NCBI GenBank assembly: GCA_964536835.1
Contig: CAZIAZ010000026.1
Coordinates: 1 to 43,500 of the forward strand
Length of the DNA: 43,500 nt
Reading direction: 5' to 3'
DNA from: DAONFI01 sp035403485
GTDB taxonomy: Bacteria; Planctomycetota; Phycisphaerae; SM23-33
Part shown: piece after piece, positions 33,014-42,202 of the stretch
How the letters are laid out: every line of letters begins with the position of its first letter
Position numbering within the stretch: position 1 is the first letter of the stretch
The notes under the pieces: generated by a model
Database searches by the model: none
The model's input: only the letters and a program-made list of their open reading frames with translations
Told to the model about the DNA's origin: nothing
Made by a program: the position numbers and the translations under genes

Positions 33014-34342
33014 ATGTCAGAGAAGAAGTTTGCGAACGTAAAGACCGCCATTCCCGGCCCGAAATCGGCGGCATTGTTACAACGGTGGCACAGGGCAGAA
33101 GCGGATACGACGGGCTTTCAGGCGCCTGTGGTCTGGGATTCCGCCAGCGGCGTCGTTATCACGGATGTCGACGGCAACAGTTATCTGGACTGGACAAGCG
33201 GCGTACTTGTCACCAACGTCGGACACTGCCACCCCAAACTGGTAGCCGCCGTCCAGCAGGCAGTGGCCAAACTGATTAACAGCTACGAATGCCCAACAGA
33301 GGCACGAATCAAAGCCGCCGAAGCACTGGTTGCTCACCTGCCCAAACATCTCGACAAATGCTTTTTCATGACTACCGGCAGCGAAGCCACCGAGTCCTGC
33401 ACGCGAATAATGAAACGCAAGACCGGTTGTTTTGAGATAATAGGCGTTCACGGCGGCTTTCACGGCCGCACGTATGCCGCCGCAAGCGCGGGCGGCTTGT
33501 CCGGCCCAAAACGCGGTTACGGCCCGACAATGCCGGGCGTCATCCGCGTGCCGTACCCATACGCCTATCGTAGTCCGGTCGGCAGCGAACCTGGAAAAAT
33601 GATAGACTACTACATGACCCTGCTTGAAGACGAAGTCAGGGCGAACAGCACCGGTGCGCTGGCCGGCTTGATTGTCGAGCCGTATCTTGGAGCAGCCGGT
33701 TTCATCTTCCCGCCAAAGGGCTATCTGACCGAGATTGAAAAGTGGTGCCGCGCAAAAGGCATACTGTTCACACTCGATGAAGTCCAGAGTTCATACGGCA
33801 GAACCGGCCGCATGTGGGCGATGGAATGGGAAAACCTTACGCCTGACCTTGTATCTATCGGCAAGGGTATAGGCAACGGCATTCCGACGTCGGCTGTTGC
33901 GGCAAGAGGCGACGTCATCGCCTGCCTGGGCAAAGGTGAAATGAGCAGCACGGTCGGCGGCAATCCGGTCTCCAGCACCGCCGTAAGCACCATCCTGGAA
34001 ATAATGGACGAGGAAAAACTCGTCGACAACTCCCTGCGAATGGGCAAATTCTTCATGGACAAACTGCTCAAATTGCAGGAAAAGTCACGATATATCGGCG
34101 AAGTCCGCGGCAGAGGCCTGATTATCGGAGTGGAACTGGTCAAGGACAAGAAGACCAAAGAGCCCGCTGCCGACCTGGCAAAACAACTTATCTGCCGCTG
34201 TGCCGAAAATGGCCTGATTATCGGCTCGGTTGGCATTTACGGCAATGTCATACGCGTCGCGCCGCCGCTCGTAGTGAACGAGGCACAAGCTATGGAAAGC
34301 ATCGAGATTTTCGAAAAATCCATATTAAGCCTGGAGTCCTGA
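33014..34342 (+). CDS. Class III PLP-dependent aminotransferase
   Basis: 442 residues. Class III (ornithine/GABA/acetylornithine-type) signatures are TTGSEATESC, HGGFHGRTY, the PLP-ring contact LDEVQSSYGRTG (Asp255) and the Schiff-base lysine SIGKGIGNG (Lys284). Omega-amino acids, amino sugars and amino-keto acids are typical substrates. It starts 4 bases after the 2-hydroxyacid dehydrogenase and ends 3 bases before the M20 hydrolase, so it is translated as part of one unit. Substrate specificity cannot be read from the sequence. Confidence 0.9.
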   Translation: MSEKKFANVKTAIPGPKSAALLQRWHRAEADTTGFQAPVVWDSASGVVITDVDGNSYLDWTSGVLVTNVGHCHPKLVAAVQQAVAKLINSYECPTEARIKAAEALVAHLPKHLDKCFFMTTGSEATESCTRIMKRKTGCFEIIGVHGGFHGRTYAAASAGGLSGPKRGYGPTMPGVIRVPYPYAYRSPVGSEPGKMIDYYMTLLEDEVRANSTGALAGLIVEPYLGAAGFIFPPKGYLTEIEKWCRAKGILFTLDEVQSSYGRTGRMWAMEWENLTPDLVSIGKGIGNGIPTSAVAARGDVIACLGKGEMSSTVGGNPVSSTAVSTILEIMDEEKLVDNSLRMGKFFMDKLLKLQEKSRYIGEVRGRGLIIGVELVKDKKTKEPAADLAKQLICRCAENGLIIGSVGIYGNVIRVAPPLVVNEAQAMESIEIFEKSILSLES

Positions 34343-34345
34343 TGC

Positions 34346-35590
34346 ATGAAGCCGGATAAAACACTTATCGAAAATGCCATCAACGCAAATCTTTCAAATG
34401 CGTCGAATTTTCTGTGTGACCTGATTTCGACACCGTCACTGCCCGGCCAGGAAACGGCGGCAATGAATCTGGCGGTAAAGGTTTTTGAAAAGATAGCCTC
34501 GGTCGAAACCGTCCCGCTGAGCAACGCCCTGAAGGATGACAGGGACTACTCCGACCCGGTAAGCGGAATAAATTACGACGGCAGGAATAACCTGCGCATA
34601 GTCATGCCCGGCAGCGGCGACGGAAAAAATCTTTTGCTCAACACGCATATGGACACCGTTCCGCCAAGCCAGGGACAAACTCAGCCGTATGAGCCGAAAA
34701 TCGTCAACGGCGAAATATTCGGCCGCGGCGCGTGCGATGCCAAAGGACAGGTTGCGACGATTTATCTCATGATGGCGGCATTGAAGACGCTGGGGATAAA
34801 ATTGTGCGGCAGCCTTGCGGGCCATATCGTCGTCGAAGAGGAAGTCGGCGGCAACGGCACGTTAGCGATGGCGAGGCGAGGCGAAAACGCCGACGGCTGC
34901 GTCGTACTCGAACCGACGGAAATGCGTCTGCTGAGCAGCATCCGCGGGGCTGTGTGGTTTCATATCAACGTCAAAGGCAAGCCCGGCCATTCCGGCCAAG
35001 CCGGCCAAACCCGCAGCGCGCTTAAATCGGCAATTCGCATAATCGAAATCCTCGACGGCTATCACGCCGACCTGCTTGAAAAATCACGAGGCGACGCCCT
35101 GTTCGACAAATATCCCAATCCGATGCCGCTGACCTTCGGCAAACTCGCTGCAGGAAACTGGCCGGCTACCGCGCCAGGCGAAGCGGAAATCGAAGGCGTA
35201 CTGGGACTGCTGCCGAACAAAACCGCCGGACAGGTTATGGAAGAAATGCGACAGATTATCCGCACGGAAGGCGGCGACGGCATTAAAGATGATTTTGAAA
35301 TCAATTTCATGTACCGCCACGACGCATCCGTCTGCCCGAGAGACTCGCAGATTGTGAAATGCATGTCGAAAGCTACCGAATCAGCCGGCAGAACGCCCTG
35401 CATCGATGCCATGACGGCATCCTGCGACGCGTGGTTTTATAACAATCAACTAAAAATACCGACCGTCGTTTTCGGCGGCGGAAGCCTCTCCGTGGCGCAC
35501 TCGAACAACGAACATATGCCTGTCGACGAATTGGCAAAAGCGGCGGAGATTCTGGTCAATCTTGCCATTGAATGGTGTGGAGTAAAATGA
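34346..35590 (+). CDS. M20-family metallohydrolase (ArgE/DapE-like deacylase)
   Basis: 414 residues. Two-zinc M20 motifs are present: NTHMDTVPP (His101, Asp103), GRGACDAKGQ (Asp131), VVEEEVGGNG (catalytic Glu and metal Glu near 164-166), and a late histidine in VAHSNNEHMP. The dimerisation (lid) domain sits near residues 200-310. M20 enzymes remove acyl groups from amino acids or amino sugars or hydrolyse dipeptides. A GGAG site inside the preceding gene and a 3-base gap mean tight coupling with the aminotransferase. Together they suggest deacylation and transamination of an acylated amino compound. Confidence 0.88.
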   Translation: MKPDKTLIENAINANLSNASNFLCDLISTPSLPGQETAAMNLAVKVFEKIASVETVPLSNALKDDRDYSDPVSGINYDGRNNLRIVMPGSGDGKNLLLNTHMDTVPPSQGQTQPYEPKIVNGEIFGRGACDAKGQVATIYLMMAALKTLGIKLCGSLAGHIVVEEEVGGNGTLAMARRGENADGCVVLEPTEMRLLSSIRGAVWFHINVKGKPGHSGQAGQTRSALKSAIRIIEILDGYHADLLEKSRGDALFDKYPNPMPLTFGKLAAGNWPATAPGEAEIEGVLGLLPNKTAGQVMEEMRQIIRTEGGDGIKDDFEINFMYRHDASVCPRDSQIVKCMSKATESAGRTPCIDAMTASCDAWFYNNQLKIPTVVFGGGSLSVAHSNNEHMPVDELAKAAEILVNLAIEWCGVK

Positions 35591-35595
35591 AACTC

Positions 35596-35640
35596 TGCGG
35601 TTTTAAAACCGCAACATCATATTTTTCAGGCAGTCGCCTG
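35596..35640 (+). other. Two stable hairpins between the M20 hydrolase and alcohol dehydrogenase
   Basis: TGCGGTTTTAAAACCGCA (35596-35613) is a perfect palindrome beginning 5 bases after the stop. CAGGC-AGTC-GCCTG (35627-35640) follows. A short T run comes between them. They may reduce read-through or protect the upstream mRNA. Confidence 0.6.
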
Positions 35641-35678
35641 CCCGACAGACGACAGATAATTACGAAGGACATATTAAA

Positions 35679-36710
35679 ATGAAAGCGTTGGTCAAAACAA
35701 AAAAAGGCCCTGGAAATCTCGAACTGATGGATATGCCTGTCCCGTCTGCCGGCGAAGGTGAAGTATTGCTCAAAATCCTGGCAGCGGGCGTATGCGGAAC
35801 GGATATACATGTGCGGGACGATAATTTCCCATATTGGCCGCCAGTCATTCTCGGCCATGAATTCAGTGGCCGAATAGTCAAGGTCGGCCCTGGCGTAACA
35901 CTTTTCAAGGAAGGCGACAGGGTTGTAGGCGAGCCGCATACGCGCGCTTGCGGCCATTGTTACCTCTGCAGGACGGGCAACATCCAGATATGTCCTGAAA
36001 AACGCAGCCCGGGCTGGGGCATCGACGGAGCGATGGCGGAATATCTCGTCATGCCCGAAAAACTGCTACACCGGCTGCCGGACTCGATACCAGACGACGT
36101 CGGCGCCGTTATTGAGCCTACCGGTAACGCGGTGCACGACGTACTTGAACGTGCCAGAGTGCAAGCCGGCGAATTTGTCGTCGTAATAGGCCCAGGCCCC
36201 ATAGGCCTTCTGGCGGCGATGACCGCCAGAGCCGCCGGCGCAAGAGAAGTCGTGATTATCGGCACAAATTCAGACGAATCACTGCGGCTGGAAAAAGCCC
36301 GACAGCTCGGCTTCAAAACCGTCAACTGCCAGCAGCAGAAAGCATCCCAGATTGTTCAGGAAATGACAGCCGGCATAGGAGCCGACCTGGTGGTTGAATG
36401 CTCCGGCTCAGCCGGCGGCATAGCGTCGACAGTTGAACTGATACGCAAAAAAGGACGCATCTGCGCCATCGGCCTGCCGGGCAAACAGCAGGTGATTTTC
36501 CCGTACGCCGCCGCTTCGTTTAAAGTTTGCGACGTGTTTTTCTGCATGTCCACCAGCTATACGTGCTGGGATACCGCAATAAATCTCGTGGCAGCTGGCA
36601 AGATACCAGCCGGCGAAATAATCACGCATCGCCGGCCGCTTGAAGAATGGAAGGAAGTTTTCGACGACATAGACAATCAACGTGCCATCAAAGCAGTACT
36701 CATACCATAA
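35679..36710 (+). CDS. Zinc-dependent alcohol dehydrogenase (sorbitol/threonine dehydrogenase-like)
   Basis: 343 residues, MDR family. Catalytic zinc ligands are Cys39 (GVCGTDIH) and His60-Glu61 (GHEFSG). The structural zinc is held by Cys91, Cys94, Cys97 and Cys105 (CGHCYLCRTGNIQIC). The Rossmann fold reads VVVIGPGPIGLLAA. Close relatives oxidise sugar alcohols, threonine or aldonate-type substrates with NAD. AAGGA lies upstream of the ATG. It is 88 bases after the M20 gene and 13 before the next. Confidence 0.9.
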   Translation: MKALVKTKKGPGNLELMDMPVPSAGEGEVLLKILAAGVCGTDIHVRDDNFPYWPPVILGHEFSGRIVKVGPGVTLFKEGDRVVGEPHTRACGHCYLCRTGNIQICPEKRSPGWGIDGAMAEYLVMPEKLLHRLPDSIPDDVGAVIEPTGNAVHDVLERARVQAGEFVVVIGPGPIGLLAAMTARAAGAREVVIIGTNSDESLRLEKARQLGFKTVNCQQQKASQIVQEMTAGIGADLVVECSGSAGGIASTVELIRKKGRICAIGLPGKQQVIFPYAAASFKVCDVFFCMSTSYTCWDTAINLVAAGKIPAGEIITHRRPLEEWKEVFDDIDNQRAIKAVLIP

Positions 36711-36723
36711 ACAGGAACGCAAT

Positions 36724-37800
36724 ATGACGAACAGAAAGACAGTACGTTTCGGCTTATTGGGCGCCGGCCTGATTGCGCCGTTTCACGCAAAAAGCATACT
36801 GGCGGCAGACGGCTGCGAACTGGTAGCCGTCGCATCCCGAACGGCTGAACACGCAGCCAAAATTGCAGGAGAGTACAACTGCAAGGCATATTCGTCGCTC
36901 GACGAACTTCTGGCGGATAAGACGATAGACGTCATAAACATTCTCACCCCAAATCATCTGCATTATGAAGCGACAATCAGATGTGCAAAAGCCGGCAAGC
37001 ACGTACTCGTGGAAAAACCGCCGGCAATGAGCCTCGCCCAGACGGATGAAATGATAGCGGCATGCCGGCAGGCTGGCGTAAAGCTCGGCATAATGCTGAA
37101 CTGCCGCGCACGCGGGCCGGTGCGTGCAATCAAAACAGCCATCGAACAGGGCCGCTTCGGCAGACTGCTGCAGGCGGACGCTTACATGAAGTGGTATCGC
37201 AGCACGGATTATTATTTTTCCGGCGACTGGCGAAGCAAACGCAGCTGCGGCGCAGGCGTTACGGTTCAACATGCTTTCCATTACATAGACCTGCTGCAAT
37301 ATCTGATGGGGCCGGCGGCAAAAGTCCAGGCCCGCATGAGCAATATGGCTCATCCGCAGGTCGAACTGGAAGATTCGCTCATGTCGTTCATAAATTTCAA
37401 AAATGGCGCACAGGGAGCGGTGGTGGCGTCGACGGCACTCTGGCCGGGCAAGGATGTAAGGATTGAAATAACCGGCGAAAACGGCACTGCCATCATGGTG
37501 GGCTCAAAAATGGATACGTGGAAATTCAGGGACGAACAGCCGGAAGATGAGCAGATTCGGCGGCTTGGCGCCGACACCGGAGCAACGGCGGCGTCAGGGC
37601 CGGCTGACTTCGATTTCGCTGACCATCAGGTGGTCATCGAAGCCATGGCCAAGGCGATACGGGAAAACTGCCAGCCGCTTATCACGGCAGAAAGTGCGCG
37701 AAATACGCTGGAAATCGCGCTGGCCATGTATCAATCCGCAGCCGACAACAAAATCGTGGAATTACCCATAAGTAATGAAGAATCAATCTGGAATTTTTAA
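36724..37800 (+). CDS. Gfo/Idh/MocA family oxidoreductase
   Basis: 358 residues. RFGLLGAGLIAPFHAKS gives the GxGxxA nucleotide loop, and VLVEKPPAMS holds the Lys98 site. GAGVTVQHAFHYIDLLQYLMGP is the C-terminal catalytic block with the histidine. The frame is open to 36682, but the ATG at 36724, with AGGAACGCA upstream, starts at the family N-terminus. One of four paralogues in the window; these are not close copies, which suggests separate substrates or steps. Confidence 0.88.
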   Translation: MTNRKTVRFGLLGAGLIAPFHAKSILAADGCELVAVASRTAEHAAKIAGEYNCKAYSSLDELLADKTIDVINILTPNHLHYEATIRCAKAGKHVLVEKPPAMSLAQTDEMIAACRQAGVKLGIMLNCRARGPVRAIKTAIEQGRFGRLLQADAYMKWYRSTDYYFSGDWRSKRSCGAGVTVQHAFHYIDLLQYLMGPAAKVQARMSNMAHPQVELEDSLMSFINFKNGAQGAVVASTALWPGKDVRIEITGENGTAIMVGSKMDTWKFRDEQPEDEQIRRLGADTGATAASGPADFDFADHQVVIEAMAKAIRENCQPLITAESARNTLEIALAMYQSAADNKIVELPISNEESIWNF

Positions 37801-37819
37801 TTTATTTTACAGAGGAAAA

Positions 37820-38848
37820 ATGATGACAAATCTACCCGAAACAATCAAAACGGTATCCGAACTGGAAGAAGTGCTGACCAGCCCTTCAGCAAAACTCGTC
37901 GAGTTCATGAAGACGCTGGACGGCGACATAATGATACTGGGCGCCGGCGGAAAAATCGGGCCCACGCTTGCCGAAATCGCGAAACACGCCGTAGATAAAG
38001 CCGGCGTTAAAAAAGATATCATAGCGGTCGATGTGGTGGACCTGCCGGCACTGAAGGCCAAAGGCATCAAAACCATAAAATGCAACATGCTGAATCTTGA
38101 GGAGGTACAAAAACTCCCCAAAGCCAAGAATATCATCTTCATGGTCGGCCGCAAATTCGGCTCCGACGGCGCAGAACACCTCACTTGGGCTATCAACGTC
38201 ATGGTGCCGCATAATATCGCCCAGACATTCACGGATTCGAGAATAGCGGTATTTTCGACCGGCTGCGTATATCCCGTGATGGACATCAAGACGGGCGGCG
38301 CGACTGAACTGATTCCGGCTAATCCGGTGGGCGAATATGCAATGTCGTCACTGGGCCGCGAGCGGATGTTCGATTATTTCAGCCATACCGCCTGCGAGAA
38401 AGTCGTCATAATACGCCTGAATTACGCTCTCGACCTGCGATACGGCGTGATATGCGACATCGCCACAAAAGTATTTAACGGCCAGCCGCTGGATATCACG
38501 ACCGGTTACGCAAACGGCATCTGGCAGGGCGACGCGTGCGACCAGATAATCAGAAGTCTGTCGCTGGCATCCGCCCCGTCAACGATACTCAACGTAACTG
38601 GGCCAGAACTGTTCTCCATCCGCCAGGTTGCAAATCAATTCGGTGAAATTTTCGGCAAAACACCTATAATAGAAGGCCAGGAAAACGGCCTCGGTTATAT
38701 AAGCAATGCCGCAAAAGCCAACGGCCTTTTCGGATATCCGTCAATACCGTTGGAACAGGTTATAAAATGGGTCGCGGCATGGATACAGGCCGGCGGTGAA
38801 AATATCGGCAAACCGACTCATTTCGAAACACAGAACGGGAAATATTGA
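37820..38848 (+). CDS. NAD-dependent epimerase/dehydratase-like protein (extended SDR) lacking the YxxxK lysine
   Basis: 342 residues. MILGAGGKIGPTLAEIA is the GxGGxxG cofactor loop, and the C-terminal half has the extended-SDR sugar-binding pattern (VVIIRLNYALDLRYGVI; WQGDACDQIIRSL). The expected catalytic YxxxK reads EYAMSSLGRERM, with Ser where Lys should be, and STGCVYP stands in for the SSxxVYG block. The cofactor may bind, but classical chemistry would be impaired or altered. Two ATGs (37820, 37823) follow AGAGGAAAA; the longer open frame from 37775 overlaps the preceding gene. Confidence 0.78.
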   Translation: MMTNLPETIKTVSELEEVLTSPSAKLVEFMKTLDGDIMILGAGGKIGPTLAEIAKHAVDKAGVKKDIIAVDVVDLPALKAKGIKTIKCNMLNLEEVQKLPKAKNIIFMVGRKFGSDGAEHLTWAINVMVPHNIAQTFTDSRIAVFSTGCVYPVMDIKTGGATELIPANPVGEYAMSSLGRERMFDYFSHTACEKVVIIRLNYALDLRYGVICDIATKVFNGQPLDITTGYANGIWQGDACDQIIRSLSLASAPSTILNVTGPELFSIRQVANQFGEIFGKTPIIEGQENGLGYISNAAKANGLFGYPSIPLEQVIKWVAAWIQAGGENIGKPTHFETQNGKY

Positions 38849-38872
38849 TAACCCGTAAAAGGAAGCTGCAAA

Positions 38873-39661
38873 ATGAAAATTGCGAGAATCGAATCTGACG
38901 GGAAAATCAGCCATGCGATAGTTGAAGACGATTCTTACCGCCTGATAAGCGGCAGTATTTTTGGCGAATGGCGAAAAACGGATACGGTCATACCGCACGG
39001 CAAAGCCCGACTCCTCACCCCCACCGTGCCGCCTCAGATTATCTGCATAGGTGCAAACTATCGCAAACACTGCGAAGAATGTCACGCGCCGATACCAGAC
39101 CGGCCAGTGATTTTTTTCAAAACATGCAATACTCTCTGCAATCCGGACGATGCGGTAGTTCTCCCAAAAACAGCGCCAAACGAAGTTGATTTCGAAGCGG
39201 AACTCGCCATCGTAATAGGACGCCAAGCTAAAAACGTTTCCAAAAACGATGCCCTCAATTACGTGCTGGGTTATACGTGCGCGAATGACATCAGCGCACG
39301 CGACGTTCAATTAAAACAGGATAAATTGTGGGATCGCGGAAAAAGTTTCGACACGTTCTGCCCGCTGGGGCCATGGATTGCAACAGGCCTGGACGGAAAC
39401 AATCTCAATCTGAGTCTTGAACTCAACGGCCAGCTTATGCAGAATTCAAAAACGGACGATATGATTTTCGACATCCCGTTCATAATCCATTATCTTTCGC
39501 AGTGCATGACGCTGTATCCGGGCAGCGTGATTCTAACTGGTACGCCTTTTGGCGTCGGCATGGGCCGTAATCCTCAGGTTTTCCTCAAACACGGCGATAA
39601 AATGACCGTAAAAATAGAAGGTATCGGTAATCTGACCAACAATGTTGTAATGGAAAAGTAA
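38873..39661 (+). CDS. Fumarylacetoacetate hydrolase (FAH) family protein
   Basis: 262 residues. Metal ligands Glu108 and Glu110 (VDFEAELAIV) and Asp139 (ANDISARD) are visible, as are KSFDTFCPLGPW and LTGTPFGVGMG. The family cleaves C-C bonds of acylpyruvates or hydrates and decarboxylates diketo acids. In non-phosphorylating fucose/rhamnose pathways a member hydrolyses a 2,4-diketo-3-deoxyaldonate. AAGGAAGC lies upstream of the ATG. In this operon it fits a late C-C cleavage step. Confidence 0.9.
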   Translation: MKIARIESDGKISHAIVEDDSYRLISGSIFGEWRKTDTVIPHGKARLLTPTVPPQIICIGANYRKHCEECHAPIPDRPVIFFKTCNTLCNPDDAVVLPKTAPNEVDFEAELAIVIGRQAKNVSKNDALNYVLGYTCANDISARDVQLKQDKLWDRGKSFDTFCPLGPWIATGLDGNNLNLSLELNGQLMQNSKTDDMIFDIPFIIHYLSQCMTLYPGSVILTGTPFGVGMGRNPQVFLKHGDKMTVKIEGIGNLTNNVVMEK

Positions 39662-39795
39662 TGTAATATGCAGAGTTATTCGTCAATTGTATTGGAAAAT
39701 ACTGGCGAACATCTCTTGCCGATAATTGCCATATCATAATCACGTAATGCCGAGTTTGTGTTTATTTGTTCTTTAAAAGATGGAGATGACTTATA

Positions 39796-41343
39796 ATGGA
39801 AACAGAATCAGCTATAGAAAATGAAGCGACCAGCCCTGGAACTCCATGTATAAATGAACAATGTTCAGATGTACAGGCAGCATATGGTGAGAGCATGACT
39901 GACAACCAGCAGACAGTTGAAAATAAAGCCGACTGCTCGAAAAACGCATCCGGCGGAAAAATATGGACGGTCGGAACGCTAAGTTATACGACCAAAGGCC
40001 TGCTGATACTTTTCAGCTGGTTGATGATAGGCGATTTCGTGTGGTCAATACGCGACCGGGCTACAGGCCCTGTTGCACAGGTCATGCTTAAAAAGTTCGG
40101 GGCATCGGACTTTATTGTCGGGTTGCTTATAGGTTCTCTGCCAGGTGCAATCGGGTTGTTTCTGAGTCCGGCGATAAGTTGCTGGAGCGATAGATGCAGA
40201 ACCCGCTGGGGCCGTCGTATTCCGTTTCTTATCGTGCCGGCTCCCATCGCAGCCGTGTCAATGATTGGCCTCGCATTCAGCCCCGATATCGGCATGTGGT
40301 TACACCGGCTGGTCGGTGCAAGTCCTGATACCGCCAACACGTTCGTCATCGCCACGTTTGGCGTTTTCTGGACTATTTTTGATTTTACAGCAATAACAGC
40401 CAATGCAGTATTTGGCGGCCTGGTAAACGACGTTGTTCCGCATTCGGTAATAGGTCGTTTTTACGGGATGGTTCGTGCAGTCAGCCTGCTAGCCGGCATA
40501 TTTTTCTTTTACGTACTGCTGGGCAAAGCTGACGAATATTATACAGCAATATACGCCTGCACCGGAGCTTTTTATGGCATAGGTTTCACAGCGATGTGCT
40601 TCAAGGTCAAGGAAGGCAAATATCCGCCGCCGCCATCGTTGTCCGGCGAAAAAGGCGTACACCCACTCAGGGCGGTAAAATCATATTTCTACGAATGCTT
40701 TTCGTCGTCATATTACATCTGGTATTATGCGATGACAGCACTGTCAATGATGTCATTAACAGCGGCGGTTCTTTTTGGCGTATATGCCGCACAAAGTTTC
40801 GGCCTTTCATTGCAGGGTTATGGAACTTGTGTTGCAATAGCCTTTGCAGGTTCGTTCATCCTGGCGTATCCGCTCGGCATCCTTGTTGACAGGCTTCATC
40901 CATTTCGGATGAGCCTGCTGACTTTGGGCCTTCATGGCATAACCACGTTATGTGAATTTCTCTTCATTCGCGACGCATGGACATTTTCAATTATTTTCGT
41001 TATTCAGCAGATACTTGCCGGCTCATATCTTACAGCTGTCTCAGGTCTGCCGCCCATGCTTCTTCCCAAGTCGCGGTTTTCACAGATGAGTTCGGCTGGC
41101 GGCATAGTCATGAGCATCTGCGGAATCTTGTTGAGCATGCTTTTGGGCAAATTTCTGGACATCATGAATCATCAGTATATTTATACTTTCGGAGTTGCCT
41201 GCATATTCAACGTATTAGCCTTTATTGCAGCCATATTTCTTTATCGCGGCTTTATCGGTTTCGGCGGCTTCAAGAGTTACGTTCCGCCAGAGCCGGCCAC
41301 TATAGCCGCCGCAGAAACATCTTCCTCAAAAGCATCGGAATAG
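39796..41343 (+). CDS. MFS sugar transporter (SLC45/GPH-like)
   Basis: 515 residues with about 12 transmembrane helices after a 60-residue hydrophilic N-terminus rich in E, S and T. The loop motif SCWSDRCRTRWGRRIPFL is the family's characteristic D-RxGRR signature, shared by glycoside-pentoside-hexuronide and SLC45-type sugar symporters. The second half has YPLGILVDRLHPFRM. GGAG precedes the ATG at some distance. It lies 134 bp after the FAH gene, so it may also have its own promoter. It probably imports the cluster's substrate. Confidence 0.85.
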   Translation: METESAIENEATSPGTPCINEQCSDVQAAYGESMTDNQQTVENKADCSKNASGGKIWTVGTLSYTTKGLLILFSWLMIGDFVWSIRDRATGPVAQVMLKKFGASDFIVGLLIGSLPGAIGLFLSPAISCWSDRCRTRWGRRIPFLIVPAPIAAVSMIGLAFSPDIGMWLHRLVGASPDTANTFVIATFGVFWTIFDFTAITANAVFGGLVNDVVPHSVIGRFYGMVRAVSLLAGIFFFYVLLGKADEYYTAIYACTGAFYGIGFTAMCFKVKEGKYPPPPSLSGEKGVHPLRAVKSYFYECFSSSYYIWYYAMTALSMMSLTAAVLFGVYAAQSFGLSLQGYGTCVAIAFAGSFILAYPLGILVDRLHPFRMSLLTLGLHGITTLCEFLFIRDAWTFSIIFVIQQILAGSYLTAVSGLPPMLLPKSRFSQMSSAGGIVMSICGILLSMLLGKFLDIMNHQYIYTFGVACIFNVLAFIAAIFLYRGFIGFGGFKSYVPPEPATIAAAETSSSKASE

Positions 41344-41347
41344 CTTT

Positions 41348-41374
41348 TACATAGCTCCTACATAGTTCCTACAT
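41348..41374 (+). repeat. 11-bp tandem repeat (TACATAGYTCC), about 2.5 copies
   Basis: Copies start at 41348 and 41359, with a partial third at 41370. It lies just after the MFS stop, upstream of the isomerase gene. Period 11 places the copies on one face of the helix. Confidence 0.45.
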
Positions 41375-41446
41375 TCATAAAAGAACACTTTGGAAGTTTT
41401 TTAGAACCTAAAGTAGCTTTCCAATCGGCATGAAAGGTTGTTAGAT

Positions 41447-42202
41447 ATGATAAAAACAGGCTTGGTTTCCATTACATTCCGTCAACTTGGCGTTCAGGAG
41501 ATAGTTTCCCTGGTTCAAAAAGCAGGGCTGGACGGCATTGAATGGGGCGGCGACGTTCACGTTCCCCACGGCGATGTTTCGACGGCAGAACATGTTCGCG
41601 ACCTGACAACGAAAGCAGGCCTTGAAACAGCGGCATACGGTTCATATTACCGCCTCGGAGCAACCGATACGCCGAAATTTTCAGACGTGCTTGCAAGTGC
41701 CGTAGCATTGGGGACAGACAAGATTCGTGTATGGGCCGGCAAAAAAGCCAGCGACATCGCAGATTACGAATATCGCAAACAGATTGTCGAAGATGCCAAA
41801 CGGGTAGCCGACCTTGCTGCCGAAAAAGGAATCACGATAGTTTGCGAATGGCACTGCAACACTTTGACCGATGAACTTGATTCCGGCAAAAAACTTCTGA
41901 ATGACGTGGCAAAAGATAATTTTAAAACTTATTGGCAACCTTCGATGAACAGACTGCCGGAAGTCTGTATGAAGGAGATTGACGAACTGATTCCACATCT
42001 GGCCGGGATGCATGTTTATGCATGGGAGAGTACCACTCGACTGCCGCTGTCCAATCATTACGACCTTTGGCGGCAATATTTTAATCGTGCGAAATCAGCC
42101 GGCGATTTTTTTGCCTTGATGGAATTTGTCGAAGGCGATTCCCAAGACTCTTTTCTGCGTGACGCGGCAGTTCTCAAGTCTTTACAAAAGGAGACGATAT
42201 GA
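41447..42202 (+). CDS. Sugar phosphate isomerase/epimerase (xylose-isomerase-like TIM barrel)
   Basis: 251 residues, short for the family. GLDGIEWGGDVHVP near the start, IVCEWHCNTLTDE in the middle, and MHVYAWE and FMEFVEGD toward the end carry the expected metal residues (Glu, His, Glu). The frame begins at a TTG at 41438, but ATG at 41447 with AAAGG upstream is preferred. Its stop overlaps the next start (ATGA), so it is translationally coupled to the Gfo/Idh/MocA gene. Confidence 0.82.
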   Translation: MIKTGLVSITFRQLGVQEIVSLVQKAGLDGIEWGGDVHVPHGDVSTAEHVRDLTTKAGLETAAYGSYYRLGATDTPKFSDVLASAVALGTDKIRVWAGKKASDIADYEYRKQIVEDAKRVADLAAEKGITIVCEWHCNTLTDELDSGKKLLNDVAKDNFKTYWQPSMNRLPEVCMKEIDELIPHLAGMHVYAWESTTRLPLSNHYDLWRQYFNRAKSAGDFFALMEFVEGDSQDSFLRDAAVLKSLQKETI

